In this document: one piece after another, positions 1 through 10,735 of the stretch | Position numbering within the stretch: position 1 is the first letter of the stretch | Layout: every line of letters begins with the position of its first letter | Assembly (NCBI GenBank): GCA_001579985.1 | Contig: LRSR01013472.1 | Coordinates: 1-38,446, forward strand | DNA from: Hypsibius dujardini | Lineage: Eukaryota; Tardigrada; Eutardigrada; Parachela; Hypsibiidae | Length of the DNA: 38,446 nucleotides | Direction: 5' to 3' | Made by a program: the position numbers and the translations under genes | The notes under the pieces: model-generated | What the model was told of the DNA's origin: nothing | Database searches by the model: none | The model's input: only the letters and a program-made list of their open reading frames with translations

Positions 1-250
1 GGGGGGGGGGGCGTAAAAAATTTGAGAATTTTTTTATGCATGCCTGCTCAAGTGGATGTACAACTTCCCAGGTTTACAAAGCATTTGAAGAAAATTCAGT
101 TAGGAAAAAATACTACGGTATTATTGTTTGGGTTCCCTTCAATCTCCATAAATGTTTGCTGTTTACTAGATGATTAATATTATTTTTCTCTAAATAAATA
201 AATCCCATCATATGATGTATGGCACTTATACCGAATCTCGTATACTGTAG
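1..250. other. Window edge, probably intron of receptor gene 1
   Basis: The window opens with an eleven-base G run, which may be an assembly or contig edge. The rest is AT-rich with no convincing coding frame. It ends in a 3' splice site (TACTGTAG) just before the first recognisable receptor exon at 251, so it is most simply the tail of an intron. Confidence 0.5.
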
Positions 251-2728
251 AAGCGGGGGAGCCAAGTCGCAATATAAGCTGCCCGCACCCCTCATTGTGG
301 GACTGGCATTCACCGGAACTCTCCACCCAACCATTGCGTTTGTGGATACGATGCGATTTTTCCATTGGACTACGGTTTTCATTGCGGTGGATGAGGATTC
401 ACTGGCTTTTTACACATTTTTGGCCGCCGAGATTGTGAAGATGGCTTCTGACCTTAATGCCAAAGCTGGGAGAAAAATTCTCACAGTATACGAACACCAT
501 GTGTCCTCCAATAGGAATAATACCCTTGACACGCAGCTGGATAACACTCTGCATGCCTTCCGGAACAGCAGCCGAGGTATTTATCATGTGCCTCCACTTG
601 AATGAATTCGATATTGATTATGAATGTTAAATGTGACATTCCTGTCTCTCAAAGCCCTTTCTGACGAGTAAGCTGAATGTTTGTATTTTGCAGTGATGAT
701 TTGCCTAGGGCGTGGCGATTTATTACGCAAGCTATTGGTGCGTTACTCCGTCTCCGTTTGCTCCACAACAAATACTAAAAATCAAAGTACGCAAAGGTCT
801 AATTTACCGATTGAATAAATCACCGCTCCATTTTGAATTAAATTTACGACAAGTGTCAAGAAGCACGGAGTTCCATGTGTTCTTAATGTATGTATTGACC
901 ATTTCTTACAAGGTAGTCACGGAACACGAATTGTACAGAGTTTTCTAATCTTTGACAAGTCCACCAAAGATGGTCTTGGGACCATACTGGGAGAGACAAA
1001 ATTTGAGATAATTTCTATAAAAAGTACACATTTAAATCTCGATTTTTGAAATCATCCACTGCTAGCAAATAGCACAGACTAGTGAAAGACATAGATCCGA
1101 GGCTAATGTATACTCTCGCTATACCGACAGCTGGCAGCCCAACGACTCAACATGACCAACGGAGATTATGTCTATCTTTCATTCGAATCTACACCGGTTT
1201 TGAACCTCAAAACTAACGTCACGTGGCACTATGGGGACAGCCAGGACGAGGTAAGTATATGGAGCTGTATTTTTTATGGGGAATTTTGACTTTTTACCCT
1301 TTCTTTACATCGTTTATTTCTTCTGTTTTCTTTTCTGTTCTTTTTCATCTTTTCTTTTACCCTGCTGTTTTTGAAGGCTGTCAAGGAAGCATTCCGGTCC
1401 CTGCTCGTGATTCACGCAAGCGAAGAGGAGCGACAGCGTCTTAACTCTCCAATGCTTAAAGTTTTGGCGGACCAAGTGAGAGAGAGATCTCAGCGGGAAT
1501 GGAATGCAACCTACACTGCCGGCAATCAAGTAAGAAAGTGTCATCTGTTTTATGAAGCTCTTGGAAAGACACACATGTGAGACACAATTTTGTCCGCTGA
1601 GAAAGCGTTTCGCCTACGTACACTGTATGTTCACAACCGTTAATTTCATAGCCCATCACTGGAACTATTAGCGCGTTTAGGAGCATCGAGATGTTTGCTC
1701 ACGTAACCAACCAAATTTATCTTGTCAATCGGGTCGAGCATTGCGGGGTACAATAATTTGTGCTTCCCGTTAAAGATTCTGAATCAATCCAGACAAGTCC
1801 ATGGATTGGCCTCATTATTCAATGGTTCTCACCTCTCACGGATGTTCCTGAACCGAACATTCCTCAGCGATCTTTCCGACATTTTCGTCGATGAAACCGG
1901 CAATCGGAGGGTTGAGCTGGTGGTGTCCTATTTTGCTACCGATATGGGTAATCGACGCAAGGTACTTCATCACTCAATAACAACATGTCGCGAAATGTGT
2001 AAAGGTCAACAAGACAACACACTATTCGTGATTAGGTGTTTCTGCAACAGAACAAAGACAACAATTTCTTACTGGAGGAAATACGGAACATATCATCGTC
2101 CTGGCCTGCCGGACATTTTCCGCCGCCCAATGAACCTTTTTGTGGCTACAAAAATGACAAATTTCGATGTCTTCATGGTATAGACAGACAGACAGATAGG
2201 CAGGCAATCAGGCAGGCAGGCAGGCAGACTGACAGACATTAAGACATTTAGACATTTAGACATTTAGACAGACAGACAGACAGACAAACAGGCAGGCAGG
2301 CAGGCAGACAGATGAACCTGGGCAAATGATTGACCTACACTATCTTATCTGCAAGTTGGTCTATTTAGATGCACTCTTTCTGCAAACTGCTGCCGCTTCT
2401 TGTCTCGCGGCTGTACTGCTTCTGTTAGGCATATTTTTAATTTCTCGACGGTAGGTGGAAAGCGTCCACACCATGGAAGTCTCAGATGGTTGTCAGCAGT
2501 TCCTTTTTTTGCAGATTACTTCAAGAGCTACAGCTAAGGCATTTTCTCTGGTGGAACCTAGATCCCAATTGTCTGATAGAAAAGCAGCATCAAAAGCGAG
2601 CCAATCGTAGTCGTTTGACTTTGCGCACTTTTTCAACCTATGCGGCTTTGTGTTTCTCATCCCGTGTGAATGTTAATCAATCCGGCAGCCGGTTCTTTAA
2701 TTTGATGGAACTAAACGATACCGTGTAA
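251..2728 (+). CDS. Receptor-guanylate-cyclase-like receptor 1, 3' nine exons, lacking catalytic domains
   Basis: Exons 251-576, 694-737, 1131-1250, 1377-1529, 1652-1702, 1776-1961, 2036-2177, 2369-2450 and 2515-2728 join in phase through GT-AG junctions and give 438 visible residues. Landmarks of the ANF-receptor ligand-binding fold appear in the family order: FHWTTV, LGRGDLLRKLL, MTNGDYVYLSFE, LSRMFLNRTF followed by DETGNRRVELVVSYF, then the membrane-proximal WPAGHFPPPNEPFCGY. Exon 8 encodes one hydrophobic helix (LAAVLLLLGIFLI). Exon 9 matches the juxtamembrane stretch of receptor cyclases (LWWNLDPN, SRLTLRTFSTYAAL) and then stops. Kinase-homology and cyclase domains, which normally follow, are not found downstream before the next gene, so this looks like a binding-only receptor comparable in layout to clearance receptors. 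The signal peptide exon lies upstream of the window; its homologue is seen at 37668. A donor-like GTGAAT inside exon 9 leaves open splicing to an unseen exon. Confidence 0.75.
2178..2320. repeat. CAGA/CAGG-type microsatellite in receptor intron
   Basis: Tetranucleotide repeats of CAGA and CAGG with short ACATTTAG units fill the intron between the last ectodomain exon and the transmembrane exon. The homologous intron in the second copy has a CAGA/CACA array (29748-29825), so the repeat predates the duplication. Confidence 0.85.
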
Positions 2729-3471
2729 AGTCCTTAGTTCTTTTATAGCTTGTAAATCATTAAATTTTTTTTCCTACGTTTGATTAAGGCGAACAGAACT
2801 TTAAGTTATATTTGGGCCCAGACTTGACTGCAAGCCATGGGCTAGGTAAGGTGCGTTTATTACCCAACCTTTACGGTTTGAATATTCTACTGCATGTGTA
2901 GTATTATTGATCAAGACGGAGTGAATGTTCTTATGATGCTTCATTCCACGTCCTCTGCCGTATTTATGTGGCTTTTAAAGCCGACCCAAAAAATAAGGAG
3001 GAAGAAAACTTGGGAAGAAATCAATAAAAGGGCGTTTCTTTTCGGCTTTAAGTAAAGGCTTTACACTCCTTCAGCCTATCTAATAACTCGTGTATGTATA
3101 TGGAAGTTACACAAGTAAACAAAACCGAACGGCTTATGCTAAAGAACCTTACATTACACATGAACATTTAAACAAATAGCGGACGAGCCTAAGATATACC
3201 GTATAATGTTGCCTTTGTGTCGGCCAAAGACGCACACACTCGGGTTACACATGATGTTTGTCATTCACTCGTTGTAAGAGAAATCTTCTTGCAACAAAAT
3301 GCAGTCAGTCAAACTCCATGACACAATGCATTCACAGTTATGCAAAATAGGATGCGGTACCAGAGCTAATCCGAGTTTTCTTGACAGTCATTTATTTCTC
3401 TAACAAATTTAATCAGCAGTTTTTTACATTTGCAAGAGCTGTTTTTATCACCTCCCCTTTGTGGAACTATA
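2729..3471. other. Intergenic region between receptor 1 and the CUB/TM/PPxY gene
   Basis: No ORF of note. This holds the 3' flank of the receptor and presumably the promoter of the downstream gene. The last 300 bases are nearly identical to 31080-31331 in the second copy, whereas 2890-3150 differs from its counterpart. The site TACCGTATAATG near 3200 is the unoccupied form of a transposon insertion seen at 30560-31065. Confidence 0.6.
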
Positions 3472-6400
3472 ATGACTTACTTCAAGTTGATCATTTTGGT
3501 AGCTTTTCTGCCTTTTTTCGGCGAGGCGGCAAAACGAATCTACTACAAAACGTGTAAGTTTCCGCAATCCATGTAGACGGCACTACAACTGCTATATTAT
3601 ACTAGCATGCTGATTTTTCCTTCGGCCTGGAATCATAGGGTTCCTCGACAATTACTGCGGGGCGGAGTTGCGGCTCGGGATCGCAAATTTGTCTCAATCC
3701 TTGGGAGCTGGGACGCTGGCATTTCGCTCGTACCCCCAGCAACCGTGTTCCGTCAACGTGACATTTGCCCTTGGCTCGTCCAGATTCGCTATTTATGCCA
3801 ACATCAAGTATGTAAAGTCCTCGAGTGTTAATTCATCCATCGTCGGTCCAAATGATGGATTCAAAACATTGTTTTATAGAGCCGCTTATTTACGCCGGGG
3901 AGATTCGCTGATTTTTTTCGAGCGCCGAGGGACGACCGCAAGATTGATCAAACGACTGCGGCCCGCAAGTGATGGCACTATTCACGGCTACACAAACCCA
4001 ACCTCCGTGGACCATTTTCGCACCAGTTTTGGGCAAGAACTTACGCTCTGCATTCAATTTCTGGAGGGTAGTGTTGGCATGATGCCATTACAAAGTCCGC
4101 TGACTCTGGACTTCAATTTTATTATGGGTAGGTAATTGCTATTGTCGTAGAGGCTGAATTCAACAACTGGGAGGTAAAGAAGAGGGTGTGACTTAAAAGA
4201 CGCGCGGGGATAGATAGGTTTTGACGTAAATAACTGCTCCTAGCCAATTAATTCGAGGGGTTGAGCAGACACGGAGTTTACATAAATTCGGAAGTTGGGG
4301 GTAGCATATTTTCTTAGTGGAAAAAGGTTATGCGGGGAACTAACTTTTTTTCAACTTTTTAGTTCAAAAAGCACTTGCCTTCCCACAACTTTGTTTTTAT
4401 TCCAATGCTGACAATGCCGAATTGCCCCCCCCCCGCCCCTGCATGTGTGAGTCGCACCAGGACGCATCGTTCCTCGACATTTGGGTTTAGCTTTACACTA
4501 GTGTTTTTTTTATTATAATAATAGACATATAAAATATCCCTATTTTTGGCTTTTTGAATTTTGATTAATATATTAAAATATTACAGTAAATGTTTTTTTG
4601 AAGAGGGTATTAAATTAAAAAGTAATTAAAACATCAGCTGCCGGTAAGTTATTAATTTGAATATTAGAACTGCAACCATTTCAATATTAATATATTAAAT
4701 GACTTGTTTTCATTTTAATATATAAAAAATTGGCTCTAGTATTTTAATTGATTGAAATCCTCGTTCAATTCAAAAGAGTTCAGTTCAGTGCAGTACAGGT
4801 GACATGTCAGTGTATCTCATGAAACGTGAACTGGTCACTTGATTGTTGCGTATTGAATCCGCACTTGTGCGTTCAAGTAATTTAGTATGTTTGTCAGCCA
4901 TTGCCTGCGTTGATTGCTTGAAACCGCTTGAAAGTAATAATATATTTTAATATAAAATCTTGAAGAATTTTAATTGTATTAATATATTATAATACAGCGG
5001 CCAAATTTTTGTTATTTAATTAAAAAGTAATTTAAATTATTTCTTGGGCAAATATATCGTAATATATTTTAATTGTGTGAAAAAAGAGGTATTAAAAAAA
5101 CACTACTTTACACACTTTCCCCAGACATCTGTCCCATGACTTTTAGTGCGAAATGCTGAACTGCACAAGAAAATATTCCATGTTGCCTTGAGATTGCTTT
5201 GTTATAAATGAAAACGACAAAACAGCAAAATGTCCGGCGGGCATAATATGAGCTCCCGCCCGGACATACCGTCTATAGAACTTGATTTTCCGGACAAAAT
5301 ATCTGGGAATTGAATGTTGGGAGACACCACGTCTTGAACCGTAACGACGGATGTAATAGCAAATGCCCAAAATATTGTCCTTATCTGGAATGATAGTATG
5401 CGGGATCTAGACCGATTCCTTGAGACATAAATCCATCTATAGAAAACACCTTTTGAATTAGTACTACACTGTACAAATAGGCACCTCCCTATATGTACAC
5501 TTTTGGTGTCTATTCACAAAGCAAAAGTGAAAAAACACGGCGACCCAAGTTCATCCCATCCCAAAATGAGAAATTCGCGACGGTTTTTGGTACTTTCTAT
5601 CTCGCTACACAAGGTAAACTATAACGCTGAGTTTTGGGTGTTAAAAATGTGAGCATTTATCGAGAAAATCTAAAATTTAGTAAATCAGACGAAATTCTTC
5701 TAATCAAGTGTTCAAAAGAATGTTCAAATAGGATAAGGAGACCTGATGATGTTACGTGGTGCATTTTGAAAAGAAATAAAAATGCAAACGTTTGCAAACC
5801 AAAACATGGAACTGTGGAAACTGTGTGCAACTGTGGAAAAACATATTGGAAGCTGAAAGCAATTTTGTCTTTCTAACATGCTTGGCGATACGGTTTGAGT
5901 TTTCAACACAAAGCGCCGGGTTGCCCTTAAATCGGACAGGCATTGGGGTAATAAAATTAGAATGGATCATGGGTGATACCGTCGACTTAAGAACATACAG
6001 TGCAATAAACTCTGGCAACGTCGACTAAAAAGAATAAACTTTGGGAAGCTCATATAGGCCCATGAAAGTGCGGAACGGTCATTGCATCTGTATTCCATTA
6101 CAGAGACACTTGGCAACACGGATTTGTACACCTATTGTTCCGCACTGTCGGGCTACATTCACCAGCAGTTGTTCTGCGAAACAGGGGACCGTATCAACTG
6201 TCCGGCCGCATATAATTATAATGTGTACGGCCTCAATCCGGCATTCGCCAAAGATTACGACTCTGTGGATAAGTTTGGAGCCATCTTTGGCACCAACAAT
6301 CCTCCTGATACCGCTAATGAAGAGTACATCCGGCCACGCTGGCCAAACAGGAATTCTTCATTCGCTCGGCGTAGGTTCACGAGGAAATACGAAATCGATC

Positions 6401-9006
6401 ATGGTCGACCATGGGTGTCTATCGCGCCCACTACCACCGCATCGCCGGTCGTCGTTAAAACTGGTCCAGCTTATCGCAAGAACCAATGGGAAGCTTACAC
6501 AATCAATTACTGGATGTTCACGTCTCCTGTTCCATCTTTTCGCAAGTACCAATCCCTAGTGAACATAAGATTTTGAATATCAGAAAAAACATATGGCCCA
6601 ACATAATACCTCATATTTCTCTGCTGTAGGCCATATAAAATTTTATAAATCCTTACAAATGTTATCAGTATATATAAATTATATTGATAAAATTCGTACG
6701 TTTGTTATAAGGTCTTATAAATGTTTTTAATTTTTAAAACCGTGCTCTGAAAATTATAAAATTTTAGCAGGAAAAGATGACCAGTGGTCAATTGGCACGG
6801 AAACATATATACAACAAGATGAAGTCATCAAATTGCTGCCATTGAATATTGTTTTTACGTTTAACCAATAGTAAAAATGCTAAGGAACGGACCGTCGATT
6901 ATTATTACTCTTTTACGGGAGACGATAAAGCTTTATTTAGTGATTTCACGTCAAAGAAACACGTTTTTCGGCAAATTTTATTAGATTATTATCACACTCC
7001 AGGCGAAGAAGTTCCTACGTACTTATAATGTGGGTGTTGGTGCAATGGGTAGTGCGTGTCTCATAGGTTTTTTCCGGTTCGATTCTTTTCTGTAGCTCTT
7101 TTTTCATTTTTACTCGTCATTCAGGGTTATTAGGCCTTACAAAATATGTTCGAAATCCGCCTTACAAATTTCTTACTTAGGGCTTTTTGTAAGACATAAC
7201 ATTTTGCTTATGCTTTATGTTTACTAGGGAATGGGAAAGTCGCACAATCAATTACTGGATGTTCACGTCTCCTGCTCCACCCATCCGTAAGTCTTATATC
7301 GGTACAGCCTTCAAGATATCAGGACAGCACAAAGGCGTAACGGACTTTTAGGAAAATGGGAAAAAATTAGCTTACCCCAACAATTTTTATTTAAATTAAT
7401 TCAAAAACTGCCAGTGGTAACCGAAATCGGATAATACATCTTGCGGGCGGAGGCGGGGAGGGGTGATAACATTTAAAAAAAATCCGGAAAAAAATTAATA
7501 AACAACGTTGATTTCAAACAAAATTGTCCCGACAATTGGGCAGTTCTAAAAATTCAAATCAATTATTTCACTCAGCCCCCACCGGAGTATTAATTAAATG
7601 GGGATTAATCAAATTGGCCGTTGCCACAGCTCCGTCTCTGATACATCATAGGTGATGATATCCATTCAAAGTATTATATTTTAGAATGTTTTCTAAGCGG
7701 ATTCCGATAACGGTAACGGTTTGCCGGTTTGTTAATTCGGTTTAACCTCGAGCAGATGTGTGCAGGTGCTTCATTCATTGATTTTAGGCTAATATTAATT
7801 AATTAATTAATTAATCTAATTAATCCTATATTTTAGGCATATTTGGCCGCTTGATTTCTTGATTTACTAGCATTGGGCTACTAAACAACAAACAAGTTTC
7901 CTCGGTGAAATAATCAACTCAGTGAGTGTCAGATGCAACAAATTAGTTAGAGAAACAAATCTTCTCCAAGTGAGACAAATTTAAATCTCAGCCGAAAAGC
8001 AGAGATATAGCTTGCAAGATGATGTCAATCAATTCAATCAATCAAAGACCAGCGCATGATACGGTAGAGCCTACCAAAACGTTCTACAATTCCAATATAA
8101 ACTGCCGAAAACCCACACGTCACAAAATGAGTTATAGTGTGTTCATCCTTTGGATGGTGGCAGGGAAACCAGCAATCCAGAAAGTAACAATTCCGCGATA
8201 AAAAGTAAACATCATCAGCAGATTGCATAGCAAAGTCGGGTTGGAATGCCATCCGTAAGAATTGACATAACTTTCGGTACATTCGCTTCCAGTCGCCGCA
8301 GATGGTTTCAAAAACTGAGGAAATGAATTTCTTACGCATTTCATATTTTAGGTGTAGAATTAAATGGTCAATCTCGTATCGATGAGAACCTAAAGATGAC
8401 CGCGATGCGTCTATGTACGTTTATCGTGTTCCATTAAAGATCGATCGATAGGAGCAATGTTACGCCCCCTTTCGTGACGTCACGAAACCGTATCGCATTG
8501 TTATCGTTTCCGGGGTCCGTTTAGAAACCTCTCTATTATGGAAGAATGATATACTATAACGATGAGCTCCTGATAATTCATATTACACCCACAAATTTTG
8601 TGTTTTGGAATGATTTTTAGAACGGCGATCTTCCTCATCAGGGGAGACGGCTTATGAGTTCCTGACATTCTTCTTCGTCCTCCTAATCAGTATCTCCAGA
8701 GCAATCTGCAAGAAGAAGAATCGGCAATCCGTTGAGGCCGTCGTTGCTGTTCCAGACGTTGAAACCGCTGCCACCACTCACACCATTGAAGTTGACGTTT
8801 TCAGGCCATGCACTCCCGAAGTCCCACCACCGCTATCATCACCAATCTCGGACGACATTGGACGCGCCGCCGCTGAGGACGATCTGCCGCCGCAGTACTC
8901 CCAGGAATTTCTGGATCTGCCACCGAGTTATAGCGAAGTTGCACAGGAGGATCCTATGTTGTCGACCGGCAGTGGCTGCAGCATTCCAAACAGAACCATC
9001 AGATAG
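3472..9006 (+). CDS. CUB-like single-pass membrane protein with PPxY tail, copy A
   Basis: The supported exons are 3472-3553, 3639-3807, 3880-4127, 6104-6541 (or to the stop at 6576), 7228-7286 and 8621-9006. Exon 1 gives a signal peptide (FKLIILVAFLPFFGEA). Exons 2-3 form a CUB-like domain: DNYCG, SYPQQPCSVNVTF, GDSLIFFERRG and a final Cys in LTLCIQF. Exon 4 is a Cys-containing segment (LFCETGDRINCP, weakly LDLa-like) then a low-complexity stalk. Exon 6 encodes a helix (FLTFFFVLLIS), a KKK stop-transfer and a tail with LPPQY and LPPSY, two PPxY motifs of the kind bound by WW domains of Nedd4-type ubiquitin ligases. Splicing exons 1-4 directly to exon 6 keeps frame (440 residues) through a GC donor at 6542; exon 5 is a partial duplicate of the end of exon 4. 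Exon order and phases are seen directly; the domain names are moderate-confidence and the trafficking role is inference. Confidence 0.65.
4499..5105. mobile_element. hAT-type MITE with 8-bp target duplication
   Basis: The ends are inverted repeats (TAGTGTTTTTTTTATTA against TAGTGTTTTTTTAATACC read from the right end). They are flanked by the direct repeat CTTTACAC at 4491-4498 and 5106-5113. The interior is very AT-rich with many TTAATATATTAA-type palindromes and no ORF. The second copy has the uninterrupted site (GCTTTAAACACTTTCC near 32610), which proves insertion after duplication or loss from the other copy. An 8-bp duplication suggests a hAT-family transposase. It sits in the long intron 3 of the CUB gene. 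Confidence 0.9.
6498..7286 (+). repeat. Duplicated exon end inside the CUB gene
   Basis: A 32-nt stretch at 6498-6529 in exon 4 is repeated without mismatch at 7243-7274 in exon 5, and flanking bases remain alignable (TGGGAA upstream, a donor-like AAGT downstream). In exon 4 the donor position reads GCAAGT; in exon 5 it reads GTAAGT. Both leave the same phase for joining exon 6. Confidence 0.8.
7790..7826. repeat. AATT tetranucleotide repeat
   Basis: About seven TTAA/AATT units lie in the intron before the transmembrane exon. The array is absent from the second copy near 35460, consistent with slippage. Confidence 0.8.
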
Positions 9007-9104
9007 TAGATGTTAAACAGGCTTTCTTGCCCAGGTTTGGTGTACCCGGAAATCAACGGTCCGGTTACTTATTTGAACAGATATGAGCACACAAGCGCCA
9101 CAAA

Positions 9105-9356
9105 ATGTTGGCTTGAATTTGGAGCTTGATGATTTTGTTTATGTTAAGCTATTCCGTTTTTGCAAATGTTATTCAAGTCGAAATCGCATGTCCCGGATTC
9201 CTCAATCTTGTGAACGACCTGTCACTGGGCTATCACGGCGCAGCGTTCGACGGATTGACATTGGACGCCGAAAGCGTGAACTTGATTGCCGCTTGGTACT
9301 ACCGTCGTCGCAATGTATCCGGTATGATCAGAATCATCATCACTCCCGGTACGCAT
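9105..9356 (+). pseudogene. First exon of receptor gene 2, damaged
   Basis: Aligns with the intact first exon at 37668-38008: signal-peptide region (MILFMLSYSVFANV), then IQVEIACPGF, LGYHGAAFD, ESVNLIAAWYYRRR and IIITPGTH, the start of an ANF-receptor domain. The expected start codon at 9105 is followed three codons later by TGA (9114), where the other copy has CGA. An in-frame ATG at 9129 could still give a shortened signal peptide. Relative to the other copy 87 nt are missing after AAFD, removing 29 residues of the fold, with a CGA at both breakpoints suggesting microhomology. Similarity stops at 9356, where the retroelement region begins; exons 2-5 of this gene are not found. Exons 6-10 resume at 28591. 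Confidence 0.75.
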
Positions 9357-10735
9357 TATGACGGTAGGCGGGTTGACGCTGTCGTCATACATCAACAACA
9401 CACACACATCGGTATCGTCACTGGAGCACAAGTCCAGGCGGCCCATGTGTAATTCACGTCCGAAGGTGTGACGTCATGGTAAGAGCCCCAGCGGCTGGGT
9501 CGGCATACTGAAGACAGCAAGACGGCAAGGCAACAGGCAGGAAGCCACGCCCACCGAGGTAGCATCGGTCTCCGATTGCTCAACCGGCGCGCGCGCCCGC
9601 CTTCACCCCTTATTTCTGTCTGTTGAGGAAAGCTTTGGCCAATCGGCGTGTCTGTGACCGCCCACTACCAGAATGGCTTTAACTCTGTTAATCTTTTTGG
9701 CCGTTGTTCGGAGAGAATTGGTCCGAACTCGGACCACCTATTTCATTGTCTTCTTTTTACGGGATTTTATCAGGGTCAAGGGGTGTCGCTCATCATCACT
9801 GGGGGATTGTCCTTTTTTCTCTCCTGTGACTTTCTCTCTAGGATAGCTTGAACTCACGTTTTACTTCGGTGTTTTTGACTTCTTTCCAGTCGAGATCTCC
9901 CTGTTGTTTGGAGAACCGCAACCTTGTACTTCCTTTAATTATTCGTAATATATTTCACCGAATTACCCCTTGGGTTCTGGATCGCTTATTATTATTATTA
10001 TTACTACCATCATCGTATGACGAACTATACGGTCTCACGACCAGCAGTCAGGAGCCAATCATTAGTACGGAAGCCACTTTAGGAACACATCAATCAACCT
10101 TCGCCACACACGACCCCCACACAAGTGACGCAGACACCCCTCCACACCATTAATCCTACGGGGAACTACGCAACCATCAAATGTGGTGACTCCGAGCCGT
10201 GAGAATTTTTTTTTCTCCCCGCCTGCAAACTCATCGTCACGCAGGAGAATTTCTGGTGGATTTGGAGGCCGCTACGCAATCTTCCGCAATTTTCTGCTGA
10301 CTTATCGTGTTTATTCATCGTGATCGTTACCGTGTTTCCTTGACCTATTTGGAGTTGATTTTCACCCCTCCCGCCAAATCCACCCATAGCTGGAAATCGA
10401 CCTCATTGCGGATCGACGTCCGTCGCTGGACACCTCGGACACGGACGCCCATCGGAGCCACGCAGGTAGAAACACCTTCGTGGGTTGGTTGAAGGTTCTC
10501 TTTTTGGGGTTCAGGGTCCGAGGCGATTGTAGTTCAGTTAGGTTGCGAAGTGGTGATTCGTGTTTGAGTGTTAGTGTTTTGTCGTGCAGATTTTACTAGT
10601 ATCGAGGATCCTGCTCATCTGGTACGTAGTGAGCGGTCTCATTCTTTTCAGGTAGCTGAAGAGGTAGATTCCATTTTTTTTCATCCGCGTGATAAAGCCC
10701 TCGGAACCCGCTTAGCATTAGATTAACCAGTTACT
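9357..10735 (+). other. Element 5' non-coding region, possible 5' LTR and leader
   Basis: No convincing ORF. The first 820 bases could be a 5' LTR: they precede a primer-binding-like TGGTGACTCC. The region has a TTA repeat near 9990 and a pyrimidine-rich stretch near 9820. The matching 3' copy needed to prove an LTR was not found. Bases 10200-10735 would be the untranslated leader. Confidence 0.35.
10184..10201 (+). promoter_or_regulatory. Candidate tRNA primer-binding site
   Basis: TGGTGACTCCGAGCCGTG begins with the TGG expected from the complement of a tRNA CCA end and lies 5' of the gag-like ORFs, as in LTR retrotransposons. The primer tRNA was not identified. A similar TGGTGACAGCGCGAG occurs at about 28280. 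Confidence 0.35.

Larger units (their letters stand above)
1652..9356 (+). repeat. Tandem duplicated unit, copy A
   Basis: From receptor exon 5 to the next receptor's first exon this segment is collinear with 28591-38008. Exon sizes are the same and introns are largely alignable; for example 6550-7330 is almost identical to 34205-35010. Differences are concentrated in inserted transposons and microsatellites. Confidence 0.9.

Noticed and set aside
2178-2320. Regular CAGACAGG spacing suggesting a CRISPR-like array
   Set aside because: It is a continuous tetranucleotide microsatellite in a eukaryotic intron without unique spacers.
5566-5613. ATG-led segment ending in AAG|GTAAAC, like a first exon of a separate gene
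   Set aside because: The 16-residue peptide is not a convincing signal peptide, and its phase does not match the coding frame of the next exon.
6041-6559. A 172-codon ORF overlapping exon 4 of the CUB gene in another frame, also open in copy B
   Set aside because: The copies are nearly identical, so conservation says nothing. The phase-correct frame gives a Cys-patterned protein; the alternative is low-complexity and would need a different upstream exon.
9222-9446. ORFs running from the damaged receptor exon into the element
   Set aside because: Chance read-through after the similarity to the intact exon ends at 9356.
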